From: Dipylidium caninum
Taxonomy: Eukaryota > Platyhelminthes > Cestoda > Cyclophyllidea > Dipylidiidae
NCBI GenBank assembly: GCA_017562135.1
Contig: QEYB01000654.1
Span: 682,001 to 746,000, forward strand
Reading direction: 5' to 3'
Length of the DNA stretch: 64,000 nt
A program made the position numbers and the translations under genes. Numbering within the stretch: the first letter of the stretch is position 1; each line of letters starts with the position of its first letter. Positions 1-11,365 of the stretch are shown one piece after another. Below the pieces are notes generated by a model that made no database searches, was not told the DNA's origin, and worked only from the letters and a program-made list of their open reading frames with translations.

Positions 1-1216
1 AGTCGAACAAGGATTACCTGGCGCCGATCGGCCCCTTTTCCCTGCGTCTTCCACTGGGACTTCCAAATGGAGCGCTGAAGGGAAAAGGAACCATAAACCA
101 TGGATGGAAGACCCAATAAAGGAAAGTGAATGATCAAATATGCAAAGTGCATACAGAGGGAACCCTAATAAATGAATACACAATTAAATTCAGGAGAAGT
201 TACCAAGTCCCCATGCTACTCTTTGAAATAGCCACCCAGGGACAAAAATCCAACTAATTCGCAATAAATGATGAAATGTTACAGCTGTACACCTCAATTC
301 TAGAGGAAGGCCGGCAATGCTTCCCATACAAGCGCTTAATGCCACCGTTTTAAAGGATTCATGAATTGAAAGGACCATTAAATTTCCGCTCCAAATTTGA
401 CTCCTTTTACTTTCGTGACCCCGCCATTTCATTTCGTTAATTAATATAGTGCACACCTCTACCCTTGAATAGTGCAGCATCGAGAGGCTTCTCCTCGGTC
501 TTGGCCTCGGCCTTTGAAGACTCTGTGGATAAATAACATCGCGTTAACCTCAAGCCTGCCACAGCCATATAAAAGGTGATATATTTTGATTACCCTCAGA
601 TTCCTCTTGAAGTTTCCCTTCATCAGGATTCTTCGGCATTTCTGGAAATGTAAAGTGGACCAAGAAAGCATGAGAACACATTGCTTTAGACAACTAAAAC
701 CTGCGTTTCATACCACCAAAATTTATATATTAGAAATCAACTGCTTCCTCTTCATTCCATTCCCAGATTCCACAAAAATACTTGACTAATCGTCTGAGAA
801 CTCATCTACTTCCTCATTACTCCGCTGGAACTTGTGAATAAGAAAGAAAGAAAGTGTCGGACTATGGTTGGCAGGGACCTGTGGCTTGGACGCAGGGCTT
901 TCAAGGTGGACTCCTAACCCCCGCACGTCATTTGAGTCATTTCATTTAAATAAGAGGGAGAGCAACTAGGGTACTCGGCTCACCTGGTTCATCCTCTTCT
1001 CCCATACTTATTGGTGTCGTAGGTCGCAGTCCTTAATAAAAGCAAAAGCATGTATCTCGCATAGCAGCAAGAGAAGGAAAAGCGGCTCAGTGGAGCGATG
1101 GAGGGAGGTAACCACGTGACCACGAGACTGCACGATGGTGCCGACTGAGTAGTCGTCGAGTCGGTGGGTCAGAAAAGCACGACAGGAGTATTTGCTGACT
1201 GGAAAACACTCCCAAG

Positions 1217-1434
1217 GGACTTACCGTCTTCGGTGACGGGGGACGTTGACGAATTGGAGTTTACTAAAACTGCAAAGAATCACATATTGAACCTTTCCGA
1301 CACACACAACCCACAGTATGCTCAGTACACACATTGGATAAAAGGTGGAATCTACTAACCTTCGGGGGTTTTTACAGGTTCTTCTTTGATGGCGACCCGT
1401 GCAAGTTTTACTGGAACTAAGAACGGACAAATAT
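1217..1434 (+). repeat. Diverged direct repeat, copy A
   Basis: This stretch of about 220 bp is clearly related to 1889-2100. Shared blocks include a near-identical run around 1303-1345 (copy B 1994-2035) and the region around 1230-1290 (copy B 1905-1965). By eye the identity is about 70 percent, with small indels and stops in all frames, so it is probably an old non-coding repeat or a transposon remnant. Confidence 0.6.
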
Positions 1435-1888
1435 ATAACCTTTCCTTATGGAACTATGTAAAACACCTAATGTTCATCTCCAGTGACTTGTCCACCCGCT
1501 TATTTGTGCCTTACGTTTCTGATGGAGGTATCTGCTGCGTCAAAAGTCCTCAAACTCTAAATGTTAAATTAAGCTATTGTATTAAAAACTATAAAATAGG
1601 CCTTTTTGTTTATTCTTTGTTCAGCTGCGTAGATTTTTCGTGTTTGTGATCCCACTTGTACCCTTTTTTCCCCGAAACTAAGTACAATTTGCATCCTCTT
1701 TTCTTGTACCAATTCAAATTCAATAACGCGGCTCAAGGTGGTGAAATACTAATGAGGCATTCGGAGATGGACCGACTAATGGAAGAAATGCCCGATATTA
1801 GTTCCAGAAATTTCGTTATGACAATTTGAGTAACATCAACGAACCTTGAGGAACACCACCGGCTCATGTTGATAAGGTGCGATTAACA

Positions 1889-2100
1889 ACTTACCATCTT
1901 TGTCGACAGGGGACTTCAGCGGATCGGAGTCAACTGAAACAGTAAAGAACCTCACATGGCTAAACGGATAAGCACCTTTCTGAATCAACCTGCAGTGCAC
2001 TCAGCATACACACTTGATAAACGGTGGAGTCTGCTCACCTTTCGGCGTTACTACAGAATTCCCTTCAGTTATGTCGGTCGTAATTGCTAGTGGAATAAAA
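1889..2100 (+). repeat. Diverged direct repeat, copy B
   Basis: Partner of 1217-1434 in the same orientation, about 670 bp further right. The alignment breaks down on both sides, so the repeat ends are approximate. No terminal inverted repeats or target-site duplications were seen. Confidence 0.6.
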
Positions 2101-3849
2101 AAAATGAAGGAGAGTACAGCTTTTTGTACGAGACAAGGTAAACCTCCGCTAACGGTGAAATTTTCGCGGTGTTATATGATTAAAGCTTTTAGAGTGGTGC
2201 TATTAAGACAAACAAGCAAAGATTTTCTTTCTCTACTCAACCAGTCTGTGATCTTGTTTGGTAGATGCATGCAATTAAGATTTCACAATCCTGAAACTTT
2301 TGTCTTTACAAAGCATATAATTGTGCAATGAATTCCATGCGCCACTTTAAACATCATTCAATTTTGTCTGATATTTTGGCATACATTGGTTGACTGAGGA
2401 AGGAAAATTGTCGCATGGCATTTAATCGTTTTTGGCACAACTCTTAGCATTAAGAATGAATTTGTCATAAAGATGGTTCAATTCGGTGGGAAACTATAGC
2501 CTGCCCAGGATTTATCAACTATTTCGTCTAGCTACCCATCCCAGATGTAGCCGTTCCAGAGATGTGGAAGACTCGAATACCACCTAACAACATCTTATTA
2601 CAAGGAAGGATGAAAAATCGATTTCACATTCATTCTCAACAAAACTATGTTTACTTCACGTGAGCACTATCCCATAATATTAAATGACGTATCAGAGGTG
2701 TATTGTAATATTCGCGGCATAACTTACCCCAACAATTGCATGCGAGGTGGGTGAAAAGAAGAAGAGTAATGAATAGAGGAAGTGAGCGCATCTTTCGCGT
2801 TTGTCCCGCCAAACTAAGCAGACCACCTAACGAACCGCAATTTCATCAACTGCACAATTGAGTCACCACTTTTGAACGCACATCACCACGTCATCTTATC
2901 GATTTTTTCGCCGAGTAACGACCTTGAAGTCGCTTGTAAATCTGTTTGGATCGCCTCGATTGGCGGCGTCCACTCACGCTAGAAATAAGCCTCACAACGT
3001 CCCGTCTTTTTTTTATTTCACCCCTGGCCTTTTTTTCTCTCTCTAACTCACACCCCGTATTTATTGCACCCCGTAATGTGACGTGTGGCGATGTTGAGAT
3101 AGAGTTAATGCCATTTTCGTGGCTGTGTATGTACGAGTTGCATGCTTGTACAATTTGAGGAAAAATCGCAGATACGTAAAGTGAGCTGTTCACTTTATAA
3201 CTACTTTGACCCTAAGGTTAATATTTTCAAAACAGAGGATAGAACCATTAACACAGGGGAGAACGTCTGCAAAGGTTGAAGACTCTAGGTGATGGAGAGG
3301 AACACAACCAAATCTCAATCAAAAGCTCATTTTGTCGGTAAAGGTTGCGCATGGGAATGTTGAATTTCTCTTTAATATACTTTTTGTTCCAGATGATTTT
3401 GCCTTCACCTGTTGTCGTAACATGTTAATTTTTTGCTGTAAACTTGCAAATATTGAACCACCATAGATACACAGGAGAAAAAAAGAGTTCTTCTAGACGA
3501 TTCTGGTAGCTAAAGGCTCTGTCTGAGTCCCATCTGCTCAACCAAATAGTTGGCGATCTAGGCGGAAGCATTAAGGAGTGTACAAAGAATGTGCAATAAA
3601 TATATTATAAATGTCTTTCAGTTGAATCACAGCTGGGATGGATCTGCTTGTGATGGCAGGAGCAGACGGAGCAATGGGGCTCTGCGGCCGCGGTCTTGTC
3701 GGTGTTGTTTGGTGCAAGTGGAGTGATGAGTCGCAGAGACGCGGGACGACTGGTGTATTGTTGGCCGAGTTCTGCGAGGTTCGAGGATTGCGTTGGGCGG
3801 TGCGACACGGTGTGAGAGGCTGATCGGCGGGCGGGTAGAGCGGAACATC

Positions 3850-3947
3850 GACAGCCACCATACCACGTAGAAAACACCGCTTCTTGTCCGATCACCAAAG
3901 TTAAGCTACTTCGGGTGACCGGCTGGGAATACCCGGTATTGCTGCCA
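3850..3947 (+). pseudogene. 5S rRNA-like pseudogene with internal deletion
   Basis: The sequence follows the eukaryotic 5S rRNA from its 5' part (ACCATACCACG) through the box A region (AAGTTAAGC) and the box C region (GGGTGACC, CTGGGAATACC). About 20 bases between TTCGGG and GTGACC, where the intermediate element and helix IV lie in intact 5S, are missing, so it is about 97 rather than 120 nt. It is therefore unlikely to make functional 5S rRNA. It could also be the head of a 5S-derived SINE; no A-rich tail or second copy is visible. Confidence 0.75.
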
Positions 3948-6485
3948 CTTCTAACACCCTCCACCGCATCTTCCTTTTCCCCCCACCCACTGCATTTCGC
4001 TTACTTCTAGCACAGTCTCAGCCCTCACCACCGCTTTAGCTCCTCTTCTCTCGAAGTCTCCACCACGCATTGGCACTTGTCTGCTTTTCCAAGGACATGC
4101 AAGTCGGGCAGCCGACTACTCTGTTTCTCTACTACTCTTTTTCTCTTCCTCCTTCCCATCCCATGTCCTCCCCGCCCCTCTCCTCTCCTCTCAATTCTCC
4201 ACCTCATGCCGTTTAGCTTCCAACTGCGCATCGCTTTGGCTCTCTTCTTCCCCGGACTCCCCCATGCCAACGGCATCCTCTCGGCTTTTCACACTCCCTC
4301 ATCCGCCTCTTCACTGTCCACCCACCGCATTTCACTTACTTGATTTTCAGAGATTTTCCACTGATTTTCCCTCCCAGATTCATACTCAAACGGAGAAGTT
4401 GATGAAGGTTGGGTGAAACCAGGCCACTGCACCCAAAACCGGTCTATCGATCAGACGGTGAGTCATACGAGTCCTCATATCGTGGGAGACATTTTCATGG
4501 CAGGGATGAGTCATTGTGTGGCTTATTGATTTTATTTAACGCAAATTTAACGGTTTCTGTGCTTTGTGTGTCATTTTACGCCCTCCATCTCCACTTTTCG
4601 TAATGGAAGGCAGATAATGTAGCGATGACGTTGGAAGGCCAAAGTGGATTTAGGTTAGTGGAGAGATTTGCAAATTTTATAGTTATGTCAGTATTTTTGA
4701 GGTTTTTTGTACTCAATTTCCCATTAAGGAAGTTGAGGCATCGTAATTCCTCTTACCTTCTTCGCTGTTTTAGTCAGTGACAATGCGTTGGCTACGAATT
4801 ATTTGGCCGGGCTTCCTTTCTGTTTAGAGGAACAAAAGAGTTACTTGATCGCGATATCATTCCCATTTTTAAATCGAAGAATATAAAAATAACATGAGGG
4901 GGATGATTAATAACAGGCTAGAATAAAATCCTTACTTTCCAAGTCTTCTTTAATGCAACAATCCCTCCGTTTTACTTTTCACTACACAATTTTTCTACCT
5001 TTTCAACTTTGATTGTTAGAGTTAGACTTGGAAAGAGAGTCGTGATGATAGCAGACAGAAACTTGCGTTAAACGCAACGAAATTCCCGGTCCGTTTGCTT
5101 CTCTTTACTTTTCAGATATGAAATGAAACTTACTTATCGGCATTCCATTTGAGAGCTTGCGACAAATGTCTCAAACAAGAAAGGCCTTCGCATTCTTTAA
5201 CAAAGATTATTATGCACTCTTGAAGAAAAAAAGAGATAAGCGGGTTGTAGATCTCCGAGGCATCCTTTTATGCGCGAAAAATCGGATTAACAGAATGTAA
5301 GAGAGCTTAAAAAGCATTCCAGTGCTTGTCGTATGAATGTGAAGAGCGCCAATAGACATGGAGCACACTGGAATGATGAGAAACAATGTAATGTTACCAG
5401 TGAATTTGGTCACTCTCGAAACAAAAATGAGTAGAACCTCAGCATGGGAATATATAGTTTGTGTACAGTGAAAATCGAGTGAAGTTGAATGAAGAATTTC
5501 AGGATATGTAAAGAGTAATTAACCGAAATCTTGCAGGAGGAAATGTATGCTTTGACTGGTTACGATATTTGCAATATTACAATATTTGCCCACAAAATCT
5601 TACTCATTTTAAATTTAATATAGCCAAAATTAATAGTGTTCACCGATGTTTTATTGCACCAACGGCGGACGCTAAAATATAAGCTCCGTTGTTCGCATCG
5701 GTACCGAAGCTTCTAGAAAATTGCTCCACAGAGGTTGTTGCGTGGTTTTGAAAGCATGAAACACGAGGTGGAATGGTGAGGCTATTTAGCAACTCTTCCG
5801 ATGCATGGTTTGCCATGCTCGGAACCTCCTACCCCTATTCATAAATGAGGAAATCCGTGTCATGCATTTTCATTATTGAAAAAAATTCCAGCCCTTTGTC
5901 CTGCCATATTGCAATTTAAGGAAGTACCGTGAAAAATATGAAAATTAAACGAAAGCACTTTGACAAAATATTGCTCAACGCTGCGGATGCAAACGCGTTT
6001 GCCTTAAAACTTTGGTTGAGGAATGTCTTAGAGTACTGAATTTGAAAGCATGTGGATCAACATCCCCGTTTTTGTGATCAGAGCAGCTGACCGATGGTGT
6101 TATCGAATAGCTGGGCTGAATTTGCTCTGAGAGAAAATTGTTAAATTCACAAATAAAATGAATTTCCGAGTTATTCATTTCTGTGAATTAGTCAGCAAGT
6201 CATTTTTTGGACCTTACAGCGCTGTAGCAGGGCCAACTGTTTGCATGGCCATTTTGTGTTAACTGAGAGCTCAAGGTAGCTTCCTAATTTTATAGATATT
6301 CGTTAACTTCTATTAATTGTTGCAAAAAAAGTTCCTTGCAACTCACTAAAATTAAAATTTTTAGAGGCGTGTCATGCGTCTAACATAACATGCTGCTCGA
6401 TTATCGAAAGAATATCGCAATGATTTATATTATTTGTTTTAACAATGCCAACTTTCAACTCTGCTTTGTTGGGGCTTGAGTCGTA
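3948..6485. other. Non-coding stretch upstream of the hnRNP K gene
   Basis: A pyrimidine-rich segment (about 3960-4340) is followed by AT-rich sequence. Around 4380-4458 there is a stretch preceded by a CAG and followed by GTGAGT that could be a 5' untranslated exon of the gene starting at 6486. No coding exon is supported. Confidence 0.35.
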
Positions 6486-9400
6486 ATGAAGCGTGACGGT
6501 CGCGAGTTCGACAGTGAAGTCCCTCCTAAAAAAATGCAGAAAGGGGATACTTCGAACATATGCGTAAGGTTTTTGATACCAGCTCGTGCTGCCGGGTTAA
6601 TTATCGGCAAGGGCGGTGAAAACATAAAGAGGATTCGCACCCAGGTTACTATCTCTTTTTTCTTTTACTTCGAGGAGTATTGTTGAAATTCCACTGCGCT
6701 CTAAGTGACGACTGGTTCCTAACATGTGTTATTATTTTTCGTTTCTTTTACGCTTCCACGTTATCCTTGACGTCACGACCTCGCATTTCCTTGAAAACAC
6801 GCAAATTTCTGGCCTCGAACTCCACGTCTAATGAACATGTTTACGTTTACCCTTGGTTTGCTTATTGCGTCTCACTAACGCATCATGTAACTCTTGGGTA
6901 ACGTCGACTCGGCGATTTTTTTCACTGTTTGCAGTTCTCAGTGAGACTGAATATCCCCGACACGAGGGGCATTGAACGGTAGGACACGGACTGGATGTCG
7001 TTTTTTCCCTCCTCATTCTCATTCCACCCTTATTGTTTTTTTATCATCGATTTTTTTTAAGCAGCTGCCTAGTTCCACCAAAATTAACCTGCATGCTCTC
7101 TAGGACGGTTTCAAACATGTCGGGCTTTAAATAATTTGGAATAGAAATATTGCAACGGCAGCTGCGGCTTTGGTCGCTCTTTATTTCCGTCTCATTGTTG
7201 AAATGTATGATTTTTTATATAGTGTCTTCACGGTTGAAGGCGCCCTGGGGGATATATGCAACGTGTGGCGAGACATAATGCCGAAGCTGAAGGTGAGGGA
7301 TTCACTCCTGGAAAACAGATTTTGTAGGATGTGATGAATGCAAAACTTTCTGACCCGAAGGTGATCATGGGTCATCAACGTTTCCCACGACGTAGACAGC
7401 AAAGAAACCAAGGCGGCGAGGGAGATCAGCAGGAAAGTGAAGAAATAGAAGAGGATGAAAAAATGGTAGACTTGAGGATTCTGGTACACCAAAGCATAGC
7501 CGGTTGCATTATTGGTAAGGGCGGTGAGAGAATTCGCGAACTGCGGCAGAAGTACCAAATGCGAGTGATTAAGGTGTATCAGATGCTGGCACCTTGCTCT
7601 ACGGATCGTGTGGTACAACTGATTGCGGAACCTGAAAATGCGGTCCAATGCATGGAGGCAATTGTGGAGGTTGCTGAAGTGAGTTCACTTCTGCCTCGTG
7701 TTACGATGGCACCTACCGAGCTGGACCTTTTCCTTCATTAGTGCAATCGTAGAGCTGGCCACTCATCTTAGTTACGCTTGGCCAATATAAGATGATGCTA
7801 TAGCTTTCCTCTTTCCGAAAGCTGATCACATGGACGTTCCTGGGCCCTTGCCCTCTAGTACTAGTTTGAAAATTAGGAGGCATAAATGGCATTTCTTAAA
7901 GTTAATACTTCCACTTACCTACTTTTGCATGCCACGCATTTGTGTGTCGTTGCCATTCACTTGTTGCAATCCTGTGCGTGCCCTACTTGCTCATTTTTAT
8001 GTCGAGTAACTTGGTTAAGTGGAAATTTACTGGGGACCATATCGTAATCGTTGTCTTTCTGATTGATTTTTTTGTTTATCACCCAATATCACTTTAGGCA
8101 TGCATCAGTGTTGGGAAAAAATAGACTGGTCTTGGTGCTATCTAAATGCTCTGTCCACTCACCATAAATGCCTTTGTCATCTTTCCTCGCTGAATTTATT
8201 TATGTAAAATCTGTGAGAGCCCGGATCTTTGCCAAGCCTGATCGGGTGGTGGGTCACGAGGCATGGATAACTCCATTCACTAATAACTGAGGCATTGATT
8301 CCGATCTGGTTGTTCGAGTATGTTTTGTTTGAGGTATGTATCGAATAATGCTTATTTACTCAGAATACTACAATCCGCGGACCTACTGAACTCTATGACG
8401 CGTCGAACTGTAGTGAGGCAGATGCACTGACTTATGGTGGGTGGCTATCCCCGGAGAGGCTTCAGGCTCTTTCCCAAGGTATGCCGATAGGTGGAGGTGG
8501 AAGTGTTACCACTCCTACACCCGTGATGGGTCCAGGTGGCGGAGGTAATCGGTATGGTGGTGGACCACCTCGCGGTGCCATTCCCCCTCCTCATCCACCG
8601 CCACCACCACCACCACCAGCTATGTACCTTGGACGCCAACAGCCAATACAACAGCAGCAGTTGCCCCAACGAGGCTTCGGGGGACCTCAGATGTACCAGC
8701 AGCCGCCGCCCCCACCACCGTCACAGTTTCCGCCTCGCGGCCTCCCACCCAGGCAACAGCACCAGTGGGGTTACCCTGACGGTTTTGGTGAAGCTGGTGT
8801 TGGTGGTGGTTATCCTGGCTATCCGCAACAGCAGTCGCAACAACCGCAAGCGCCGCCTATGCCAGTGGCTCCCCCTGTTCAACAGTCTTCAGTCGTCGGC
8901 GTTGGAGGTGTAAATGTCGGTGGCTATGATAACGCCGGCCTTTATGTACAGCCTCCCCACAGCACGGGGTACAATGTGCCGCCGCCTCAAGTTACTGCTG
9001 GGTAAGTGACTAGGGGGACCAGAACCGCAAGACCTTGCATTTTTCTGCTTGAAAGGGCAAATTTAGTTTTTTTTGAAGCCTCACGTTTGATTTGTGTGAA
9101 ATTTAGGGACTATCTTATCCAATTGTCTGTTACTTCCCCTTATATTATGTGGGGGTGTCCGGATATGCTTTCCTGATGAAGTTTGTCGGCTTAAACATGT
9201 TTAAGTTCGGTAAGATGCATCCATTCCGGTCTAATTAGATGTTAAAGAGTGTCAAGTCGTGTCCATATTCGTTGCTTGTTTTCTCAGCTTATTCGGTACT
9301 TTCCGTGGTTAGTTTATGCAATGTTTAACAACCTATTAAGGCTTTTTACGGTTGGCTAAGATCGTTACCTACCAGTTGTAGGTTTCAGTCAACTGAAAAA

Positions 9401-10200
9401 AATTGTTTTCGGGTTACCTCGTGTACCATGAACTGTTAATTGTTTTCGTCATTCCTTACATACTTGCAAAACTAGTCTTGTATGTTAGGATCCGCTTTGA
9501 GCTTCTACGTTATTTTCTGCTGTGACCATCTCAGTGACATTCTGTCGGCGATCCGTATCGCTTTAGTCTTAACTACAGGGGGACTTAAATTCTTCTAAGG
9601 AGGTTTTCTGGCCGTAGATCATGTTCTGAGGTGAAGTAAGGCATAGTAGTCTGACACTGGGCAGAGTAAGTGATCGGGTCCACTGTCTCATTTAGCTATC
9701 GCTAGTTATTGCTATTCTATCACTTGTCTGTACTGACATCATATTTGTTCACCGGTTATTATTGAAGGTAGATCATTCTGACTATTTTCCTGTCCAATTG
9801 GGTGGGTGCCACGGCCGGCGCGTCTGTATTTCTCATTCACTCCCCACTGTTGCCATTTCGCAGGGCTCCACCGTCTGCAGCGGCGGCAGCAGCAGCAATG
9901 TATAGGATGAATGCACCTCTGAACAATCCTGCGGCTGCGGCGGCCGCAGCGGCAGCTGTAGCAGCAGCTGCTGCAGCAGCCACTGGAGGCGGAGGCGTTG
10001 GCGGAGCACCTATTTACGGTGGCTTGGCTCCTCCTCCAAATATTCCTGGCGGCGGCCCCCCCCAACCACCAGCTCCCGTTCCTCAACCCCCTCCTTACGG
10101 GTACGCGATGGGAGCAGGGGCGCCGGGTCTTCCGGGGCAAAATGTTGCCCCCCCAACCGCTGCGGCTCCCGCTGGGTACCCACCTGGCGCGGTTTGGTAG
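6486..10200 (+). CDS. HNRNPK: hnRNP K-type RNA-binding protein with two KH domains
   Basis: Six exons, 6486-6644, 6935-6978, 7223-7292, 7328-7678, 8364-9001 and 9864-10200, join in phase with GT-AG junctions to give about 532 residues. KH1 (about residues 25-90, GKGG loop at 41-44) is split over the first three exons. KH2 (about 137-205, GKGG at 154-157) lies in exon 4 after an acidic stretch, and the STDRVV motif in KH2 is typical of hnRNP K. The TYGGW-containing segment after KH2 also matches the hnRNP K linker. The C-terminal half is rich in Pro, Gly and Gln, and ends with two polyalanine runs. The family binds C-rich single-stranded RNA or DNA in nucleus and cytoplasm. The usual C-terminal KH3 is absent; nothing like it appears in the 862-bp last intron. 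The ATG at 6486 is the first in frame. Intron 3 is only 35 bp. Confidence 0.9.
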
Positions 10201-10242
10201 TAGTGACGAATTCCGTCACCAGCAGTGGTTTTTCTGTCTGTC

Positions 10243-10248
10243 AATAAA
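10243..10248 (+). promoter_or_regulatory. Poly(A) signal of the hnRNP K gene
   Basis: AATAAA lies 43 bases after the TAG stop at 10198-10200 and is followed by a T-rich stretch, as expected for the 3' end of the mRNA. Confidence 0.75.
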
Positions 10249-10279
10249 CGCCATTTTAATGTTTTTTTTTTAATTCGAG

Positions 10280-11364
10280 TTTTTATTCCCGTGTGAATGC
10301 TTTACTTGGTCGAGATATTAGCATACCTAGTCTTCGGATGGTTAGAAATAGGAGAGGCGCATCTGGTGCTATTTGACACTGCGTTTATCCCCCAGCGGTC
10401 TGGTGGTCGGGGTCTTGTCGTCTGGGTTATGTGGCTCCGAGAGAGGGGGGGAAGGGGGCGGGTCGTGCTTTGGTGGGGGTCCGGATGGTTGGCTGCTGGG
10501 GCGAGGTCGTGGCTTCCCGACGGGCGTGTCCCTCGTGTAGTTGATCTGTTGCCGATCGCTTTGCGGGGATGAGGCTTCATTTTTGGTGGCTCGGCTGAGT
10601 AGATAGACGGGTTGGTTTTTTTGGGACGGGGTGGGTGCTGCGCTAATGCCTTTTGACAGCGTCGGATCAGAGGGATTCACATTATGATGTCTTCGTAAAT
10701 AGCTGGGAGTGCTTTAGCGTACATGCGTCGTGCTTGCGGATAACTTATTGCAGAGGATAAGGTAGATGGAGGGTATTTTGCGCACAGTAGACGCCTGTCT
10801 AGAACGTTACCTGAGAAACGTAACAGGTTTGCAGGTATCGCAAGTTGTTACGAGCTATTACAATGTCCGACACACGAGTTTTATTTATCATTATATACAA
10901 CAAGATACACTCACGCAAAAATAACTGACAATTAACTCAATGTAACGTATTGAATAGATGGGTAGAACTCCATCCATGTTTAAATTGACCGATCATAAAC
11001 ATCTACGCCGTAAATATGTTTGCAAAATCGCCCCGCCTCTTTTGAGATATTGGTGCCGGCGGGCATGTCGCGACTGCACGAACTGGTGGTCGATTTGGGT
11101 ACCCTGATAACTCTCCGCATTTCCCTCATATTGTTTGAGATAATTCAGAAGGTGTTGCGGTATTTCGATTCCTTGCTTTGCTAGACTATCGCCCGAGCTT
11201 GGTCAATAAGTATTGCCGTTCGGGTTGTTTGCTACAACGAAAGGAACACTTGAATTATGATTGAATAGCAGTGAATTAGCTCACTTTTCATTACTCCTCC
11301 CTCCTAATGTTGCTTTCGTCGCTTTTATTTCTACTTTTGCTTCAGTTCTTATTTCTCTAATGCA
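10280..11364. other. Spacer between the hnRNP K and coiled-coil genes
   Basis: It holds a GC-rich, G/T-skewed patch (about 10390-10560). A possible first exon for the next gene begins at an ATG at 11065 and could splice at 11159 in the right phase, but its donor is weak and the call is tentative. Nothing else is supported. Confidence 0.35.
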
Positions 11365-11365
11365 G

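Larger units (their letters stand above)
1..3849. other. Gene-poor AT-rich stretch
   Basis: No reading frame here shows a recognisable motif, and the open stretches (for example 190-480 on the minus strand) are short and isolated. A short AAGA tract lies near 841-855. The only structure I can support is the diverged repeat pair listed separately. It could hold 5' non-coding exons of the hnRNP K gene, but I see none that can be proven. Confidence 0.5.
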
